Assembly (NCBI GenBank): GCA_030522415.1
Contig: CM060113.1
Span: 9,530,565 to 9,594,564, forward strand
DNA length: 64,000 bases
Origin: Channallabes apus
Lineage: Eukaryota; Chordata; Actinopteri; Siluriformes; Clariidae
Direction: 5' to 3'
Below the pieces are notes generated by a model. The model ran no database searches. It was given only the letters and a program-made list of their open reading frames with translations, and was not told where the DNA came from. Positions 10,300 through 21,056 of the stretch are shown one piece after another. The position numbers and the translations under genes were made by a program. How positions within the stretch are numbered: position 1 is the stretch's first letter; each line of letters begins with the position of its first letter.

Positions 10300-11540
10300 T
10301 TTTTCCCCATCTGCCAAAAGTACCATGTATTTCGCTTTCAAATAAGTATCGAGAAGAAAAGAACAGTCATGTGGACCGTCTGCTTCTTTGGGTTCCTCCA
10401 TGCAGCCATGCTACACGTTGTGAGTCTAGATATGCTTTTCAGAAAAGAAAACTTCCATCACCTCTATTTAGGTTACAGGAAACAGCCTAATTGCTAATTA
10501 GGATATGATAAATCTATGCATGGGGAAAAGACAGGCAGGAACAGATCACATGGGCCATCATTAGTGGGTATTTACAGTAGAGTTGCAAAGAACACAAAAA
10601 GCCTATACTGCTTAGTATAACAAAGGTCCTCGTTATTTGCGCATTATACGATTATTTATATCACATAAAAACTCTGTGGCTGGTAAACGTGTTAGAATAA
10701 TCAGTATACAGTTTTATAATGTAAAGAATAATGCATAGTGAGATTTGCTGTTATAGGGCAACAATCCATGACTGGTTGTTGTGATGCATCCCAGTATGAA
10801 GCGGCATCACTATAATCACCAAACATGGACTTTTTTCTGCAGGGAACAGCATTTTTCTTATTATAGCATTTCCGTTTGCATAATTGAATGAATTAATTAC
10901 TGCATCGTGATTATAGGTACATTTAAAGTTGTGAAATACTAATTAGGTCTCCTTATCTCTTTTTGTTATAACAGCTGTAAACAACAGCCTCACTTTTATT
11001 TTCTCTTGACATTTAAATAAGACAAAATTGTAGTCCCGGACTTTCTTGGTACTAAAACTTTACAAAGTGGCGACTCCTTCAATAAATGTTAAATAAATGT
11101 CTTCTTATGGAAAACGTCGCCACATTAATAAATATATAGTTTCTGCAGAGCGTACACTGTACAAGTTCCTGTGTATGAACTGTTAATATAGAAACAATAA
11201 CTTATAGTGTAATCACTCGATCATTAACACAAAACTATAGATTTTACTATTAATATCAAATACTTAAACAAACAATATCCAGTTTTCTATTGCAGGATCA
11301 ATCAATACTACTACTAATACTGTACTACTACTAATAATAAACCAGTAATACCTACACAAATCTGTTCTATGGCCAGATCCATACATTAGCCATTGAGGAA
11401 TTACAGTCATTTTCCTGCACACAATTTTGGTGGCTCATAAATAATGGAACGAACGGCTGACTAGCAGCTGCATGGTGTGTCCTGTTCCTTTGATAATAAA
11501 TAACAATCCCAGCAGAGAAAAGACCTGCAGACCTGGACAG
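10300..11540. other. Unrecognised, partly single-copy-looking interval
   Basis: No gene seen. At 10489-10507 there is a paired homeodomain-like arrangement, CCTAATTGCTAATTAGG (two inverted TAATT cores), in a stretch (10380-10600) free of repeats. Confidence 0.4.
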
Positions 11541-11545
11541 GTGAT

Positions 11546-11695
11546 GAAAGTGGGTTCTTCACCATTTACAGAATTTTTGTGCTCATCCACTTTAGTTATA
11601 TTCCATGGATTTCTCCTCCTTCACATACATAGATACCTCTTCGGACCTCCTGTTGAGAGTTCAAGTGAAATATAAATGGTGAAGAACCCACTTTC
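11546..11695. repeat. 23-bp perfect inverted repeat, 104-bp spacer
   Basis: The arms at 11546-11568 and 11673-11695 are exact reverse complements (first arm begins GAAAGTGGGTTCTTCACC). The right arm continues into Tc1-like transposase sequence, so the left arm looks like a locally inverted duplicate of part of that element. Confidence 0.95.
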
Positions 11696-12599
11696 AGCAC
11701 CTTTCCAAGTCAAGAACACCCTTGAGGAGGTAGGCATGCCATTGTCACAGTTGACAATTGCAGGCAAGACACGACTTTATACTGTAAATACAGATGCTTT
11801 ACCACAAGGTGCAAACCACTGGTAACACTCCAGAATAAAAAAGCCAGATTAGACCTAGACAGATTAGACAGATTCTTTGGACTGATAAACCAGAATGATG
11901 GAAAGAGAACATTTTGGAGAAAGAAGGGAACAGCTCATGATCGAAATACATACCATCCCCTATGTCAAGCATGGTGGTAGTGTTGTGGCATAGATGTGTA
12001 CAGAAACGGGCCACTGCTGTTTATCGATGGTCTGATTGCTGATAAATAAACATTGGGCTTTACTCTCTGCCTAGATTCAGCCAAATGATGCAAACATTGC
12101 TTCATATTGCAGATGGATAATGACCTAAAAAATACAGTGAAATCTACACATAGAGTTTTGCAAGGTGAAGAAATTGTATATTTTTGTCACCTGATCTCAA
12201 CCCACTTGGCTTGCATTACTGTAGACAGGACTGAAGGCAGAAAGACCTACAAACAAGTAGCAGGTGAAGGTAGATGCAGTAAAGGCCTGGCAAAGCATTT
12301 CCAAGGAGACTTCAGGCACTCATTGACTACAAAAGATTTTCATCAAGTATCAAAGGTTATCCTTTCCCTTATTCCATTATGTTCCATTATTTATAAAACT
12401 CCTCAAACGTATAGGAGGTGTATCAGAACGGCTGTACTTCCTGAATGCTTAAAGACACACTTTTGTCAAACTCCATGAATTAAAGCATAAACTCTTGACT
12501 TCAATCACATATTTAGTGTTTCATTTTAAATTCAATGTGGTGGTGTGGAGAAGCTTTATCTTTCCTTTTTCTTGGTTCCAAAATATATGGCCCTGACTG
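11696..12599 (+). mobile_element. Decayed Tc1-like element, right part
   Basis: Transposase-derived sequence is recognisable by nucleotide resemblance (AAGAACACCCTTGAGGAGG; GATAATGACC equivalent at 12116; CACCTGATCTCAACCCA near the DDE glutamate). It is riddled with stops and frameshifts. The right terminus is well preserved and ends GGCCCTGACTG followed by TA (12600-12601), i.e. a CAG/CTG-terminated family. The left end is missing and is replaced by the inverted-repeat arrangement at 11546-11695. Confidence 0.75.
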
Positions 12600-12601
12600 T
12601 A

Positions 12602-13920
12602 TAGCTTGGCTTATTCTATGGCTTGTGATGTTTTGTGGACAATCGTTTAAGTCCCCTGACTCTTCAGACAGTACAGTCTCTGATATTGTCCTTGAAGTTC
12701 AGAATTTTTTTCATTATTTTTCTCAGTGGAATGAAATGTGAGCTCATTATGGAGTGCATGTAGTTTTTAATATAGAGTGCATATAGTCTCATTTCGCTCA
12801 CCTTCATCCCCGGTAATGGAATTGGCCATGTGTTCCAACTGTACCATTTCCACAATAACAGAGAGGGGCGGGGCATCAGATGAGAAGTGAAATTAGTTTT
12901 TATTTTTATTTTTATAGATAACAACAAATTTATTTACATGTAAATGCATTTAAATTGTATTTAGGGGTTATATACAGCAGTAAGTAAACTGTTGTATTTA
13001 ATTACACTTTTACATCCCCTCCTCTATTATTACAATTACAGTCCTATTAAATTCATCCACAGATCAGCATATGACCACCAACTGCTTCGCCATTATGGAA
13101 ATTAATCTATTCAACATCCACAAGAAGAATTTTTTTTCGGAGTTCATTTAATTTCATTTAATTTCGCAACTTGACATAATAAAAACCATTGAAAGAAAGA
13201 GCTACATTAGAGTCACTGAAGTTAATATGCATACACAATTAGCCTTTCAATGCTAATATGGTAAAGGAAATTACCGCTAATCCAATAAGTGATAAAACTC
13301 TGATCTAAAATCACAGCTGGAACATCACTGACCTACACAGCATTTTATTATTCAGACAAAATCCATATTCTACGAAGCCTAGATCTGCCATGTTTGGTAA
13401 CGATAGTGTTTGGTAGCGCTGTGTATAACACATTTAAATATTAAAGCTTTGATTACTGACGCTAATTGAGTTTGTGCATGGACCCGTGACTGTCGAATCA
13501 TGTCTCGGTTTCTAAATGAATGAAAAGCACAAAGAGACAATTTACAGATACACGATGGATTCCTGAGTGTGTACACAAATTTGAATAAATGAAATAGGAC
13601 ATATGAAACCAAAGCTAATAAAGCAGCTCAAAAATCATCACGATCGATAGGAATAAATGCGACTCGAAACCACATTACAACTCCTTTCATCCTGTCATGT
13701 CTTAACACATCAAAATCCTCAGATTCCTATCTGTTTCCCATGTTCTTTCCTCCCTAGCTGTTCTCACCATTCTCTCCCACTCCTTTAATCAGCCGTTTAT
13801 TTCCTCTTTTCCCTGCAGGACTATGAGGGTTGGCAAATGCCTCCTCGTGAGCTTGCTTCATAAGGGAGGCTTTCCTCATCCATGTACTGCTTCATCAACT
13901 CACCCCTGCTGTCTGTCTCC
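12602..13920. other. Unrecognised; 13200-13700 looks like non-repetitive, possibly conserved non-coding DNA
   Basis: No gene found. The part from about 13200 to 13700 lacks repeats and microsatellites. It contains motif-like text such as TTAATATGCATAC and CAATTAGCC, typical of conserved non-coding blocks. This is only an impression from composition. Confidence 0.3.
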
Positions 13921-13922
13921 CA

Positions 13923-13961
<39 letters not shown>
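13923..13961. repeat. (CA)n microsatellite
   Basis: A pure CA array of about 19 units. Confidence 0.95.
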
Positions 13962-13962
<1 letters not shown>

Positions 13963-14039
13963 TTTTTATTAAAATAAAAACCTTTATTGATTAATGATTA
14001 TTAAATATAGTATAATAGTTCTATATTCGATTGCATTCT

Positions 14040-14812
14040 ATATACAGTATTTGGTCTGTCTGGGACGGATCCACTTTTCTACAAAGACGGTTCTGGCCTC
14101 GGCTGATGCTGACAGCTGTTCGCTGAGGAGTCATGACTGCAGTTGCTCGATAGTTCAGGACTGGAGTTTCCTACAGTCTACCGGAGCCTCCAACAACGAA
14201 CTGGAATCCATATTAACTTAAACACATCACCTGTTATACTGAACGTCCAGTCTCACACAGTATGATGCAGATCAATCCCTGCTATCCGTTTTCACCCAAA
14301 TGAGGATGAGTTCCCTGTTGAATCTGGTTCCTCTCTTCCTACTGCCATCTCCGGGAGTTTTCCTTGCCACTCATCAGTGACAGTCTTATCATTTGATTCA
14401 TTCACATTCCATTCATTCATTCATTCATTTTCTATACCGCTTAATCCTGTGTTCAGGGTCGCGGGGGACCTGGAGCCTATCCGAGGAGACTTCGGGCACT
14501 AGGCGGGGTACACCCTGGACAGGGTGCCAATCCATCGCAGGGCACACACACATACACACACTCACACACCCAATCACACACTACGGGCAATTTGGGAACC
14601 AATTAGCCTAACCTGCATATCTTTGGACTGTGGGAGGAAACCGGAGTACCCGGAGGAAACCCACCAAGCACGGGGAGAACATGCAAACTCCATGCATCAT
14701 TCACATTCCATACAAATTTAAATAATTCTTTTGATTGTGTAAAGCTGCTTTGTGACAATGACAGTTGTTAAAAGCGCTATACAAATAAAATTGACTTGAA
14801 TTGAATATTGAA
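14040..14812 (+). mobile_element. L2-type LINE 3' UTR, split by a V-SINE
   Basis: The plus-strand UTR includes the CCCAAATGAGGATGAG block and the GGGAGTTTTCCTTGCCAC block. After the SINE it resumes with GTAAAGCTGCTTTGTGACAA and the AAAGCGCTATACAAATAAA end, then a TTGAATTGAA-type tail. These end blocks are characteristic of the fish L2 group. No coding part is present. It is interrupted at 14413-14696. Confidence 0.8.
14413..14696 (-). mobile_element. V-SINE, 5'-truncated, inserted in L2 3' UTR
   Basis: A 15-bp perfect target-site duplication, TCATTCACATTCCAT (14398-14412 and 14697-14711), flanks it. The copy lacks the tRNA head: it stops just inside the GGAGTTTGCATGTTC core. This is normal 5' truncation on the minus strand. 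Confidence 0.93.
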
Positions 14813-14822
14813 AAAATTTATA

Positions 14823-15233
14823 TCGTCTGTCCCCAACATACAAACGAGTTCTATTCTGAGAGCTCGTTCATAAGTCCAATTTGTTTGTAAGTCAAACAGA
14901 CAGTGTTTAGGTACTAGAATACTACCACAATTGGCTGTACATGGTATATTATAATACAGAATCATGTAAATGGTTGAACAAATAATGTTACGTAAAAGAA
15001 CGAGCCATTTTTTCACCTCGCTCCATTCTTTCAATTATTTTCACTTTTGTCTCCATCGTTATTGGTTGGCGCTTCTTAGTAGTACCAGCCTCATCACCCC
15101 TGCATTTACGCTTGCTTCCGGACGACCTGGGATGCGCGCTGCATTCACATGACAATGTGATCTAATTTCCGCAATTGAGCATGCATCTTCAAAGTCCATA
15201 ACTCAGATGTTTGCAAGTAGGGGACTTACTGTA
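14823..15233. mobile_element. Non-autonomous DNA-transposon-like element
   Basis: The left end (GTCCCCAACATACAAACGAG) and the inverted right end (inverse of TTTGCAAGTAGGGGAC) are similar, suggesting TIRs of an unassigned family. The interior is non-coding. No clean TSD seen. Confidence 0.4.
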
Positions 15234-15261
15234 TTTCTTTTAGTAATTTCATGTAATAGGA

Positions 15262-15481
15262 GGACAGCGCGGAGGACAGCACTATCGACACCCCTGATTG
15301 GCTGTAGAGCCATAATTAATGTGGGAGCATTAAGCACCTCTTATCCCTCCCCTCTGAGAGAGCTCGTCCAATCAGCTCTCTCTAGACCTCCAGCTGTGAG
15401 AGGTTACAACATCACCTGGGAATCGAACCAGCGATCTCCGGATGATAGGGCGAGCACTTTACCACTGCACCACTTGGAGGC
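15262..15481 (-). mobile_element. tRNA-derived SINE, third family
   Basis: On the minus strand, box A (TGGTGCAGTGGTAAAG) and a perfect box B (GGTTCGATTCC) head a body with GAGAGAGCTGATTGGACGAG. A degraded relative lies at 52040-52165. RNA polymerase III boxes are intact. Confidence 0.75.
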
Positions 15482-15662
15482 TTAAATTATTTACAGTAGG
15501 TAAATTTGCCTTGGTCAATCAGCCTGCAAATATGACCAGTTAAAAAAAAAGAAGCGCAAGAGCTTCTACAGTCAAAAAAGCTTATATAGGGAAATACTGG
15601 CATCTGACATCAAGTGAATGATGGTGAAGCTGAATTAATTTAATATTCTTTGTACAATGCCA

Positions 15663-16001
15663 GCACTGTCGCCTTGCACCTCCAGGGTCCGTGTTTGATT
15701 CCCGGCCAGACTCGATTCCCGTCTCTGTGTGCATGGAGTTTGCATGTTCTCCCCGTGCTTTGTGGGTTTCCTTCGGGTATTCCAGTTTCCTCCCACAGTC
15801 CAAAGACATGTAGGTAAGGTTAATTGGTGTCCTCAAATTGCCCATAGTGTGTGACTGAGTGTGTGAGTGTGTGCATGTCTGTTTGCCCTGCGATGGATTG
15901 GCACCCTGTCCAGGGTGTACCCCTGGGTCTCCTGAGATGGGCTTCAGGCTCCCTGCGACCCTGAATACAGGATTAAGCGGTGGTGACGATGAGAGAGTGA
16001 G
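15663..16001 (+). mobile_element. V-SINE, slightly 5'-truncated
   Basis: A perfect 12-bp TSD, TGTACAATGCCA (15651-15662 and 16002-16013), flanks it. Box A is cut off: the element begins at GCACTGTCGCCTTGC. Box B is altered, while the core and 3' part are complete. Confidence 0.92.
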
Positions 16002-16049
16002 TGTACAATGCCACTTTGCTTTTCTTTGTATATTGAGATTATCAATAAA

Positions 16050-16301
16050 ATTTTGATATTACACAAAGATAACCCAGGTAAATAAAAAAAGGAGTTTTTA
16101 AATTATGATTTTATTTATTAAGTTCAGTTCATTCATGATTTAACAAGGTGATACAATTCTTTTTTCAAATAAGGCCAGGCTGGTTTCTAAAGCTTTTTTT
16201 TTCCATCTATTAAAATTAGTTTGTCTCAATCCTTTAGGCGTGACAAATATTAAAAAAAAAAAAAAAAACATAAAGAGAGCAAATAACTTTTCATGGCACT
16301 G
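16050..16301 (+). mobile_element. Tc1-like right-end relic
   Basis: It ends GCAAATAACTTTTCATGGCACTG followed by TA, akin to but distinct from the 54777 terminus. It is mostly A/T homopolymer-rich UTR with no transposase left. Confidence 0.55.
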
Positions 16302-17907
16302 TACTGCCTCTTGAGTTTTCTCAAAACTAACGCCTCTGCTAGGGAATTACGGTCAACTGAACATGGAGTCAGAAGGTGAGAAAGTTCTTTAAAATCATAG
16401 TGGGCTGCAGTGTGCCTCAGTTTAGCACAGAGAGTCTTTTGGCTTGAGGGGCTGCAGCTTGTGTGGCAGATACTGGGAGGACATGTCTCACCACCAGAGA
16501 AGTTTTATTTAGGGTCAAGGAGTGGGCCAAGTGAATAAAGCAGGTTGAAAGATTTTGCTTTGCATCTTGATTGGAAGCTCAGTCTGAAGAAAATCAAATG
16601 AATGTACTAATCTAGGCCATAGGTGAAGAAGCTTAAGATACCCTGGTTTGCCAACACCAGCAAGCAAGTATGAGACAGTTAAAAACAAAACTAAAGGCTC
16701 ACTTCATAGCCCAAAGACATACTTTTTGAGAGACCTAAATGTAACCAGAGGCAACAAGAAGTAGGCGAGTCAATAGATAGCTCCCATACAGCGCTACATT
16801 GCCTAGCATCCCTGCCCGATGAAATGGTAAGATACAGTCTTGTGGTGGGTCTGAGAGACAAAACGCTTATCAGAGCAATTACAAAAAGATGCCAAAAGGC
16901 TTAAAGGTAACTTTAAAGTAGAAACCTCCAATACTAAGCCTGACAGCGTGCAAACATGGCAGTGCAGTGCCGTCCGAAGCGAAGAAACAAAGTCCAAGGC
17001 AGGCAGCCAGTTAAGAAATCACAAGAGGAAAAACAAACCCAATGTAAGAAAGCATAACCTGAACAACTGTCCAGCACGAAAATCATAGTGCAGTCATTGC
17101 GCAATTAAGGCCATATGGAAGAGTTTACAAAACAAAGAAAGAGGTTGAAGTGAACAATGACTGAAGATGCAGGAGGCCCTCCTGGGATAACAGACATAAA
17201 AGTGGACAATCACAAAGCGGTGCTTAAAATAGACACTTGATCTGATGTCACTGCTATCCCAGGCCGTTTCGAATCCATTTGAAAACAACAAAGGTTATGA
17301 ATGAGCCAGAAGGGATGCTGTTAAAGTTAAAAGGCGAGTTCATCACCACTCTCAGTAAGAATAAAAGAAACCCTGAAGAAGAGGCCTATGTGGAAGATGG
17401 GCTTCAGACTCCACTGCTAGGAGCGCTAGTTGCAGTGCCATTGAAGCTGGTAGCAAGAATGGATAGGGTCAGTCTGGACTCTAAGGAGACTGAGTTCCAG
17501 AAGCTTTTTTTCTGGAGTGGGAATGTGAGTTAAACATTGTACTGAAGCCTGTAGCAAAGCCTGCCTCCATCTCAAGGCCGGGACAAATATATCTCCCACT
17601 ACTACAAAGAGGAGCTCTGTCACACGGTGCAGCCAGGAGTCATCTCTAAGGTTCAAACAGAACAGTAACTATTGTAGTGGTGCCTAAGCATACAGTGTTG
17701 ACAAGGCGGAGGCAGTGACACTGCCAGGCTGGCTGGGCTACTCAGAGCAGGCACGGGTGTCTGGAGAGCTAAGTTACAACCTCTGATGGCTGCGGTCAGG
17801 TGAGGCACGCTGGTGGGCTGAGCCGAAGCGGGCAGAAGGCAGCTGGGTTGAGGAGGTGGTGGAGCGCCGCCGCCGGTTCATGGCAGGCTGCTTTCTCGCT
17901 TTCCCAG
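16302..17907. other. Unrecognised, moderate-GC interval
   Basis: Several 60-85-codon open frames are present (for example 17279-17533 plus), but none matches a family I know and no splice-bounded exon stands out. It could be a decayed element or unique DNA. Confidence 0.4.
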
Positions 17908-18180
17908 AGTTCAAGTTCAAGTAGGTTTTTATTGTCATTTCAACCATATACAGTTTAGTACACAGTGAAATGAAACAACATTCCTCCAGGACCAAGGTGC
18001 TACATACAACATAAATTACCAAAACTAACTAGCTAACTGAGACCTAAATAAGCTGCCTAGCTGAGACAAGACAGATTGACATTTTTAAAATAACAGAAAA
18101 CTATCTAAGTTCTATACAAAAGAGACAACATAAAGTGCACGTGCAAATGTGCAAACAAGAGCGACAAAGTGACAGCATGA
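17908..18180 (-). mobile_element. LINE 3'-end fragment with TTGAAC tail
   Basis: On the minus strand it ends in a short TTGAAC repeat tail preceded by AAATGACAATAAAAACC. This is the layout of fish LINE 3' ends; the ACAGTGAAATGAAACAACATTCC block is typical of one fish family. No coding sequence. Confidence 0.6.
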
Positions 18181-18279
18181 CACAATACTTCTGAAATTAT
18201 ATATATGTCTTATATATATTATTTTAATATATTATTATAATAATGTCTGTGGACATAGATACCGAAAAGACCCTCTCAC

Positions 18280-18417
18280 CAGACTGGATCTCCTTGTCTG
18301 GCTGTGAGTGACAGTGAGGTGTTAGGTGATAATCTGCGTCCAGGCCTGGTGAGTTAGGGTGCCCTGCCCCTTCCCTGTACACAGTGGAGCTGTCCTTGGT
18401 GCTGGCTATGCTGAGCT
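18280..18417 (-). CDS. Candidate single internal exon (gene unknown)
   Basis: On the minus strand a pyrimidine-rich acceptor (TTATTTTCTCTTCCAG) precedes AGCTCAGCATAGCC. A strong donor follows 138 bp later (CAGTCTG then GTGAGAG). The stretch is open in one frame across both junctions, encoding in order ELSIASTKDSSTV, YREGAGHPNSPGLDADY and HLTPHCHSQPDKEIQS, which is Ser/His/Pro-rich with no domain I recognise. It enters with two bases of a split codon and leaves with one, so it is a symmetric phase 1-1 exon whose skipping keeps frame. It is a local GC peak (near 58%) in AT-rich DNA. The acceptor side is duplicated at 19742-19851. No neighbouring exon is visible, so it could be a false positive. 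Confidence 0.35.
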
Positions 18418-20050
18418 CTGGAAGAGAAAATAAAGAGCTCTTAACAAGCAATAACTGAATTCGCATTCAGATTAATTGTTTTTCAGCTATATCCAACTTT
18501 ATTATAATCCACACAATATAACTGTGTTTGCCTTTTTTTGGTTTGAAGCGATGAGCTGTCCATTGGAAAGAGGCAAGAGCTTTCACGCCTATCCGCTGTC
18601 ACAACAGGCAGAGTTAAAAATTTCGCTGACCTGACAGAACTGAATAAATGTGTAATGAGAGAGAATCATCCTCTACCATCAGTCAAACACATCTTAGGAC
18701 AAGTAATTTGCCAATGCTGGATTTTAGCAGATTCCACTTCCAAAAGAGTCTTCTTTGCTATTCATATTTATAACCTCATTTGGAGTGTACTGCCACAACC
18801 GTATTTGTTTCGGTATCTCATCAGCAGTCGAACACTTCCAAAAATTACTCATCCTGGTGGGCCTGACTTGTGTACTGTGTCAAATGGACGGCATATTCAC
18901 ATGGGGAGCATTGTAGAGAGAGCACAATGAGAGGCTACAGAAGATGCTGTTTCAACTGCAGGAGGTAGGAGTGATATTTAAACAAGTGTCAGTTTTGAAA
19001 AAGCAAAATTACTAAGTAACTGTTAAATCCCAAGGTTCAATTAGGAACAAATAGATTCGCACAAATGATTGCAGCACGTTGGACATTTTATTAGTGCACA
19101 GCTGAAACTTAGGAACAGACAAAAAAAATTAGATTTACATGAACATAAAGCAGCAGATAACAGAGAGAGAGATGCGGTGCTTGGATAGAATGGAGTGTCT
19201 GAATAACCACTTTTCATCTAATTTCTACAATACTTAATGCCTAATTCAGCACAATGCTTCGACCAGTTTGAAATCTTTTGAATTAATGGTTTTCTGTTAT
19301 TTCAGGCTGTGAAAATTATTTTAATAGACACTGCAGGAAGTCTGACTCTAACCATTTCACTCTAACCATTTTACTGAGAAATGAAATAAAGAAGCAACAT
19401 GTCTGTGTATACAGTATACTGTACGGGGACAAACCTTAAGGATTTTACCTTTATAGATTCGAGCAATGAATACAATTTCACACCATGCCATTGAAGCAGA
19501 AAAATTTAACTATGTTAAATACTGTGTATTTTTCCTGTCACTCATTTTTTTTTCTAGAACAAAAAGGCATACAAAGTCTCAAATTAGCCTCCTTTTAAGT
19601 TTCAAAAGAGCGTTTTTCAGGATCTAAAATAATTCTCAGCTTTTGCTCCTCTTATTTAGGCTCAGGCAGAGAAAACAAAGAACTCCCTATATGGAAGCAA
19701 TCTAGTCTCATCCCACCCTCATTCATACAGTACATCTCACGCTGAGCTCTGAAAGAGAAAATAAAGAGCTCTTTGCAAGCACTAACTGAATTCTCATCCA
19801 GATTAACCATTGTTTTTCAGCGATATTTGACTTTATTATTATCCACACAATTAATTCTAATGATTAATTTTGCCTTATATTTGCAGGCTGAATGAACAGA
19901 TTGAAAATTATTGCTTGTAGGCCCTCGCAGGTATTAGCCAAATTATATTTTCTGTATTTCACTAGAGTATTCCACTAGACATGATTCAGTTTAGAATTAT
20001 GTGCCACTTAATATAACTTTATTATGATTGTTTATTGCAGTGTTTAATAT
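18418..20050. other. Unrecognised, single-copy-looking interval
   Basis: No known repeat except the intronic duplication (18411-18515 versus 19742-19851). The 91-codon open frame at 18655-18930 lacks exon boundaries. The region could contain conserved non-coding DNA around the candidate exon. Confidence 0.35.
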
Positions 20051-20059
20051 GTTTGAGCT

Positions 20060-20225
20060 GACAAAAAGTTATTTAACCCCAACTGATGCAGTAAGTAACA
20101 ACCTTATCGGAACACATATCCTTTGGTCATGGCAAATATGTTAAAATTTTTCAGAGGGGTCAAATTATTTGCCTGCATTGAGCAAAGAAAACAACTAAGA
20201 ATTACTGACTACTGAAAACTAAGAT
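20060..20225 (+). mobile_element. Tc1-like left-part relic
   Basis: The segment GGGTCAAATTATTTGCCTG...AGCAAAGAAAACAACTAAG resembles the region spanning the 5' UTR and first codons of a fish Tc1-like family. The element at 23440-24386 may be the same family, in inverse orientation. Nothing downstream survives. Confidence 0.5.
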
Positions 20226-20350
20226 TGCAAATTTGGTGGATATGGTGTTTTCAAATGCACTATAGAGAAATGAAAATATATGTATTTTTTATCTTTATAT
20301 TACAGTGCCTAAATAAAGATTATTTACTATTAACTTTTTTAATACAACTG

Positions 20351-20368
20351 TTATCCTTATTATTTATT

Positions 20369-20408
<40 letters not shown>
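20351..20408. repeat. (TTTA)n/(ATT)n microsatellite
   Basis: A TTTA array passes into an ATT array. Confidence 0.95.
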
Positions 20409-20410
<2 letters not shown>

Positions 20411-20512
20411 CTCCATCTATCTATGAACCTCAGAAGTCCAACTAAGGACAGTGGAGGCCAATGGTGACCATTGTATTCCCATTTCTTACAACTGTGGTAG
20501 GATCTCTGATCA

Positions 20513-20712
20513 ACAGTCACACACTACGGGAAATTTGGGAACACCACTTAGCCTAATCTGCATATCTTTGTACTGTGGGAGGAAACCAGAGAACCCAGAG
20601 GAAAGCATGGGGAGAACATGCAAATTCCATGCACACAGACCCGACGTGGGAATTAAACCCAGTACCTGGAGGTGCAAGGTGACAGTGCTAACCACTAAGC
20701 CCATGTGCCACC
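20513..20712 (-). mobile_element. V-SINE, partial
   Basis: The head to core portion is present on the minus strand: inverted head with GTGCTAACCACTAAG, AATTAAACCC in place of box B, and the GAACATGCAAATTCCATG core. The 3' part beyond CACACTACGGG is replaced by unrelated sequence. Confidence 0.8.
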
Positions 20713-21056
20713 ATTATTATTATTAGTACTCGTCCCACAATATACTTGCCACCATTACTTTTTCTTCTTCAGATTTATTGCCACACCAAAGCAACAATCT
20801 TCTGTGTTTTAAGCAAATCCTATATTAGTAGACAGGTCAAGTAACAATAACGCTCACTAGCACATGTACACTGAAGTGATAAAATCACAGGAAGTCTGAA
20901 GAGCTTGTCCTGCTCGCCTCAATTAACTTACCTTCTCTACTGTTCTCTCTAAACCGTTCCACAGTTTACACCATGACTACTGTTGCTGCAAGTCATAAAA
21001 TAACTGACTATGGTTCCACTTGACCAAACAATCAGAGTGCAGAAGAAAGATCTGAA

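Noticed and set aside
18655..18930. 91-codon plus-strand open frame near the candidate exon
   Set aside because: No family resemblance and no convincing splice boundaries. Kept only as part of an unrecognised interval.
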